DNA of 10,145 bases from JAKAWQ01 sp035549615 (lineage in GTDB: Bacteria; Pseudomonadota; Alphaproteobacteria; Acetobacterales; Acetobacteraceae): positions 1 to 10,145 of the forward strand of contig DASZQO010000057.1 in NCBI GenBank assembly GCA_035549615.1, read 5' to 3'. Positions 4,794-10,145 of the stretch are shown here, in pieces. Each line of letters starts with the position of its first letter. Position 1 is the stretch's first letter. The notes below the pieces were generated by a model. That model saw only the letters and a program-made list of their open reading frames with translations. It had not been told where the DNA came from and searched no databases. The translations under genes were made by a program, and so were the position numbers.

Positions 4794-7757
4794 TCAATGC
4801 CCCGCCTTGCCTTGATTTTTCTTCGCAAGCCAAGCGAGCGCATCGGTCATCTCGATCAGCCTTTGCGGTGCGGAAATCGACCCCGCGAGCCGCAGGATGA
4901 TCTCCGGCGATCCGGCAGGCAGGGATGCAAGGGCAAGGCGCAGATCCTCGGTCCCATCCGGCAGATCGACATTCCCGCTCGCCCGGATCGTCCCATCATC
5001 TCCGCTCAGCGCGGCCTTCTCGAGCGTGAACCGCCCGGCATTCCCTTTCGCTTCCAGTACAAACCGATGGAACATGCTCGTCCCGCCGCCCAGCGCCTTG
5101 TCGAGCTCGTGCCCGGCATCCAGCCCCTGGCCCGCCATCACCGCCCGCACGCCGCCGAGACTCAAGCCGGTAACGGTTCCGTTCTCTCCTGTGAGTTCCG
5201 CGCTCCCGCTCAAGGTGGCGAGCAGCGCCGCCGGGCCATAGCCCTCGCCCGTGAAGCCGAGCGTTCCGGAAACCGTGCCGGACGAGAGATCGAGCGGCAT
5301 ATGGAACACCCCTCCGGCGAGACGAACGTCACCGAATGCTGCCCCAAGCCGGAAGCGCGGCACCTCGGTTCTGGTGTCAACGCCCAGGACCGTCATCATG
5401 GTGCCTCCACCCGGCGGATTACCGGCCACTTCGAGCGAGACCACCCCGTCCCCCGCGCTCACCCTGCCTTCGGCATTGCCCAGCAGCGGGTGCGGGCCGG
5501 CCAGCACTTTCTCCGCCGTAAAGCGGACATTTCCACGCCAACCCGTAAGAAGCGCCAGGGGCAGCACTTCCCGCCCGTTCGACGCTGGCACGGGGACGGG
5601 AAGCGCATTCGCGTGGATTGTGCCGGAGATGGTCGGCCCATCCGGGGCAAGGGCGAGATGAAGGCTGCCGCTCGCCGCGAGTGAGCCGCCGATCAGGCGG
5701 AAATCCTTGATCGTCCATGCCTCGGCGCCGCCCGCAATCTGGCCGATCAGGGAAAACGAGCCGGGGCCCAGCCACGCTGTCGGGTCCGGCAGGCCGGCCG
5801 CAACCATCAGTTCGGCAGCCCCGGGATGGCGCAGCGTCACCGGCCCTTGCCAGTCACCGCTCTGCAGATCGACGACCGGCTCCGCGGTTACCCGCAGATC
5901 GCCGAGCGTGGCATCAAGAGAAAGATGGAGCGCCTTCGGTGCTCCCGCGGCTCTTGCATCCAGGGAAATCGGCACCTGCAAGTGCTTGAGGGCTGGCCCG
6001 AACGGCGCGGGGAGCAGCGCTGCCGCTGCCGCCGTGCCCGGGCCGGTCAGCGCGAGCTGTCCCGCGGTCATCACGCCGCCGGTGCCGAGCGCGCCGGACG
6101 CGATGACATGCAGGCCATCGATGGCCGCGTCCAGTCGGCGCAGGATCACCTGTCCCCCCTCTGTCGCGGCGTCGAGGTTGAGATTGCTGAGCGATGTCTG
6201 TCCCAGCGTCGCCTGCCGGGCCGAAAGCCGGAGCTCTATCGCCATCCCGGCAAAGAGGCTGGGCAGCTTGGCGATCGGCAGTGTTTCGTCCTGCCACCAG
6301 GAGAGCCATGGCCGCAGGTCGAGCCGGTCGAGCGTGAGCCCGGCGCTGATCGCGGGCGTGCCGCCGAGTCCGAGGCTGAGGCCGCCGCCGAGATGACTTT
6401 GATTGAAGGTGCCGGCAATGTCCTCAAGCGCGATCCGGCTCGCGTCGATCGTCACCCGCGCGCTGAGATCGGCCGCGCGCAGCAGGCGCGGGGCGAGCCG
6501 CGGCATCACCCCTGGTGCCGCGGCTTCCAGCCAGTGTGCCGTCGTATCGAGCGCCGGGGCGTCCAGATGCGCGGTGCCGACGAACTGCCACGCTGCGCCG
6601 TTGCTCTGCGCGGCGTGGCCGCTTTGCGCGTTGCCTGCGGCAGGAGCCTGGGCGGAAGCGAGCTGTCCTTCGGCCGCGAAACGGGCCCCCCCGGGCAGGA
6701 TCGCCTGGAAGGCGCCGATTTGCGCGCCCCCGGGGGCAAAGACCGCTGCCAGCCGCACATCCTGCAGCAACCCGCGCGCCAGTGTCGCACGCGAAGCGTC
6801 AAGCGTGAGCCCGACCGGCAGGCGGCTCTCTCCTCCCGCGCGCAGCACCGCAAGCCAGGGATCGAGCGGGACCGCGTCCACCGCCGAGAGCGCGAGGTTG
6901 AGCCGCAATCCCGGCGCGAGCGCAAGCACCCCGCTGCCGATGGCCGAGGCTCCCCCGAGCCGCAACGCGAGATCGGTGAGGCGGACCGCCCTCGAACCGG
7001 TCAGGATCGTGCCGGCGGCATGGAAGGGCAGGGGCGGTGCTTCCGTCACCCTTGAGAGATCAGGCCCTTCGATGACGACGTGTCCGCGGATACGTCCATC
7101 GGGTTGCAGCACGCCCGCCAGGCTTGCGGCGATGCCCGCCGCCGCTTCGGCGCCGCCCAGGTTCGCTGCGATCGGGGCATTGCCGTCCTGTTCCGGATCG
7201 CCGAGCCGCAAGGAAAGCTGCCAGAGGTTCGCGCCCATCGCGGCGGTGCCCGAAAGCACCAGCGCCTCGCTGCCCCGGCCGGCGGCCAGGGTCGCGTTCA
7301 CGTGGGTGAGCGAGAGGCCGCCGGCCTCGATCGTTCCATCCTCGATGCGGGCGGAGAGGGCGGCAAGCCATGGCGGCGTGGCAAAAGGCAGGCCAAGCCG
7401 CGGTGGCCACGGCAGGCGCAGATCGGGCTGGCGCAGCGTGAGCTCGCTTGCATCGATCCGCCCGGCGAGGAGCGGCATCAGGGCGACGCGCAGCCGGAGC
7501 TCCGCGACCAGGATTCGGGTCCCGTCCTCGCCTCCGTCGACGCGTACGCGCGAGGCGGTCAGCATCGGTTCGGGCAGGATCGAGAGTGAGACGGGGCCGG
7601 AAATCGTCACCGGCCGACCGAGCGCATCCCCGGCCAGCAGCTCAAGCGTGCCCCGATAGCGGTTCCAGTCGAGCACCGAGGGCAGCACGGCCACGGCGGC
7701 AACCGCGAGGACGATCACCGCCACGACGGACAGAAACAGGATGCGCCCAAATCGCAC
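4794..7757 (-). CDS. AsmA-family envelope protein
   Basis: From the GTG at 7757 the product is 987 aa. It begins MRFGRILFLS and continues into one hydrophobic segment (about residues 5-26), then LPSVLDWNRYRG and GDALGRPVTISGPVSLSILP, the typical AsmA opening: one inner-membrane anchor with the rest in the periplasm. The body is a long run of beta-rich, Ala/Gly/Leu-rich repeats. The C-terminus has the AsmA_2-like pattern (ELTGENGTVTGLSLGGVRAVMAG; later GTIRASGNVDLPDG). AsmA-like and TamB-like proteins are thought to form hydrophobic grooves that carry phospholipids between membranes and affect outer-membrane assembly; a role here is inferred from the family. I prefer GTG 7757 over the GTG at 7793 because it matches AsmA N-termini and has GGGGA eight bases upstream. 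The longer form would add 12 residues and overlap the upstream gene. The upstream stop is 4 bp away, so coupling is likely. Confidence 0.88.
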   Translation of the reverse strand: MRFGRILFLSVVAVIVLAVAAVAVLPSVLDWNRYRGTLELLAGDALGRPVTISGPVSLSILPEPMLTASRVRVDGGEDGTRILVAELRLRVALMPLLAGRIDASELTLRQPDLRLPWPPRLGLPFATPPWLAALSARIEDGTIEAGGLSLTHVNATLAAGRGSEALVLSGTAAMGANLWQLSLRLGDPEQDGNAPIAANLGGAEAAAGIAASLAGVLQPDGRIRGHVVIEGPDLSRVTEAPPLPFHAAGTILTGSRAVRLTDLALRLGGASAIGSGVLALAPGLRLNLALSAVDAVPLDPWLAVLRAGGESRLPVGLTLDASRATLARGLLQDVRLAAVFAPGGAQIGAFQAILPGGARFAAEGQLASAQAPAAGNAQSGHAAQSNGAAWQFVGTAHLDAPALDTTAHWLEAAAPGVMPRLAPRLLRAADLSARVTIDASRIALEDIAGTFNQSHLGGGLSLGLGGTPAISAGLTLDRLDLRPWLSWWQDETLPIAKLPSLFAGMAIELRLSARQATLGQTSLSNLNLDAATEGGQVILRRLDAAIDGLHVIASGALGTGGVMTAGQLALTGPGTAAAAALLPAPFGPALKHLQVPISLDARAAGAPKALHLSLDATLGDLRVTAEPVVDLQSGDWQGPVTLRHPGAAELMVAAGLPDPTAWLGPGSFSLIGQIAGGAEAWTIKDFRLIGGSLAASGSLHLALAPDGPTISGTIHANALPVPVPASNGREVLPLALLTGWRGNVRFTAEKVLAGPHPLLGNAEGRVSAGDGVVSLEVAGNPPGGGTMMTVLGVDTRTEVPRFRLGAAFGDVRLAGGVFHMPLDLSSGTVSGTLGFTGEGYGPAALLATLSGSAELTGENGTVTGLSLGGVRAVMAGQGLDAGHELDKALGGGTSMFHRFVLEAKGNAGRFTLEKAALSGDDGTIRASGNVDLPDGTEDLRLALASLPAGSPEIILRLAGSISAPQRLIEMTDALAWLAKKNQGKAGH

Positions 7758-7761
7758 CGTC

Positions 7762-10145
<2,384 letters not shown>

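Noticed and set aside
5826..7659. Two overlapping plus-strand open frames of more than 400 codons opposite the AsmA-family gene
   Set aside because: Both are Arg/Ala/Ser/Pro-rich shadows in other phases. The minus-strand frame has a membrane anchor and AsmA landmarks.

Overview
The window looks like a chromosomal stretch from a high-GC alphaproteobacterium. Codon usage is strongly GC-biased, and gene spacing is tight except for two gaps. The divergent thiSG / aroQ-accB-accC layout and the A/T-rich palindromic spacer at the left edge remind me of Acetobacteraceae (Rhodospirillales). That assignment is an inference from layout and protein style, not something computed.

Layout, left to right. 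Positions 1-258 are non-coding and A/T-rich, with two inverted repeats (131-166 and 191-216). On the minus strand follow thiG (259-1062) and thiS (1064-1276), the thiazole-forming half of thiamine biosynthesis. An 85-bp divergent intergenic stretch, which holds a perfect 7-bp inverted repeat, separates them from a plus-strand run: aroQ (1362-1814, type II 3-dehydroquinate dehydratase), accB (1811-2278, biotin carboxyl carrier protein) and accC (2341-3684, biotin carboxylase). This is the well-known aroQ-accBC arrangement, joining a shikimate step to the first half of acetyl-CoA carboxylase. A LOG-family Rossmann-fold gene (3639-4220, minus) converges on accC and overlaps its 3' end by 46 bp.

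Positions 4221-4793 carry no intact gene. The minus strand there holds two abutting frames that a single-base correction in a run of four C (4689-4692) would fuse into a small ORF of about 106 codons. This may be a decayed gene or a sequencing error.

The right half is minus strand only. It holds a large AsmA-family envelope protein (4794-7757) and, upstream of it, the C-terminal two thirds of a 5-oxoprolinase/hydantoinase-type HyuA-HyuB fusion that runs off the right edge (7762-10145). The two genes lie 4 bp apart, which suggests co-transcription, although their functions have no obvious link.

The intact genes are mostly housekeeping. I see no phage, CRISPR, transposon, RNA gene or clearly new defence or metabolic system. 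The points most worth checking are a His-to-Asn change at a conserved substrate-contact position in AroQ, the frameshifted small ORF, the palindromic spacer elements and the convergent accC/LOG overlap.
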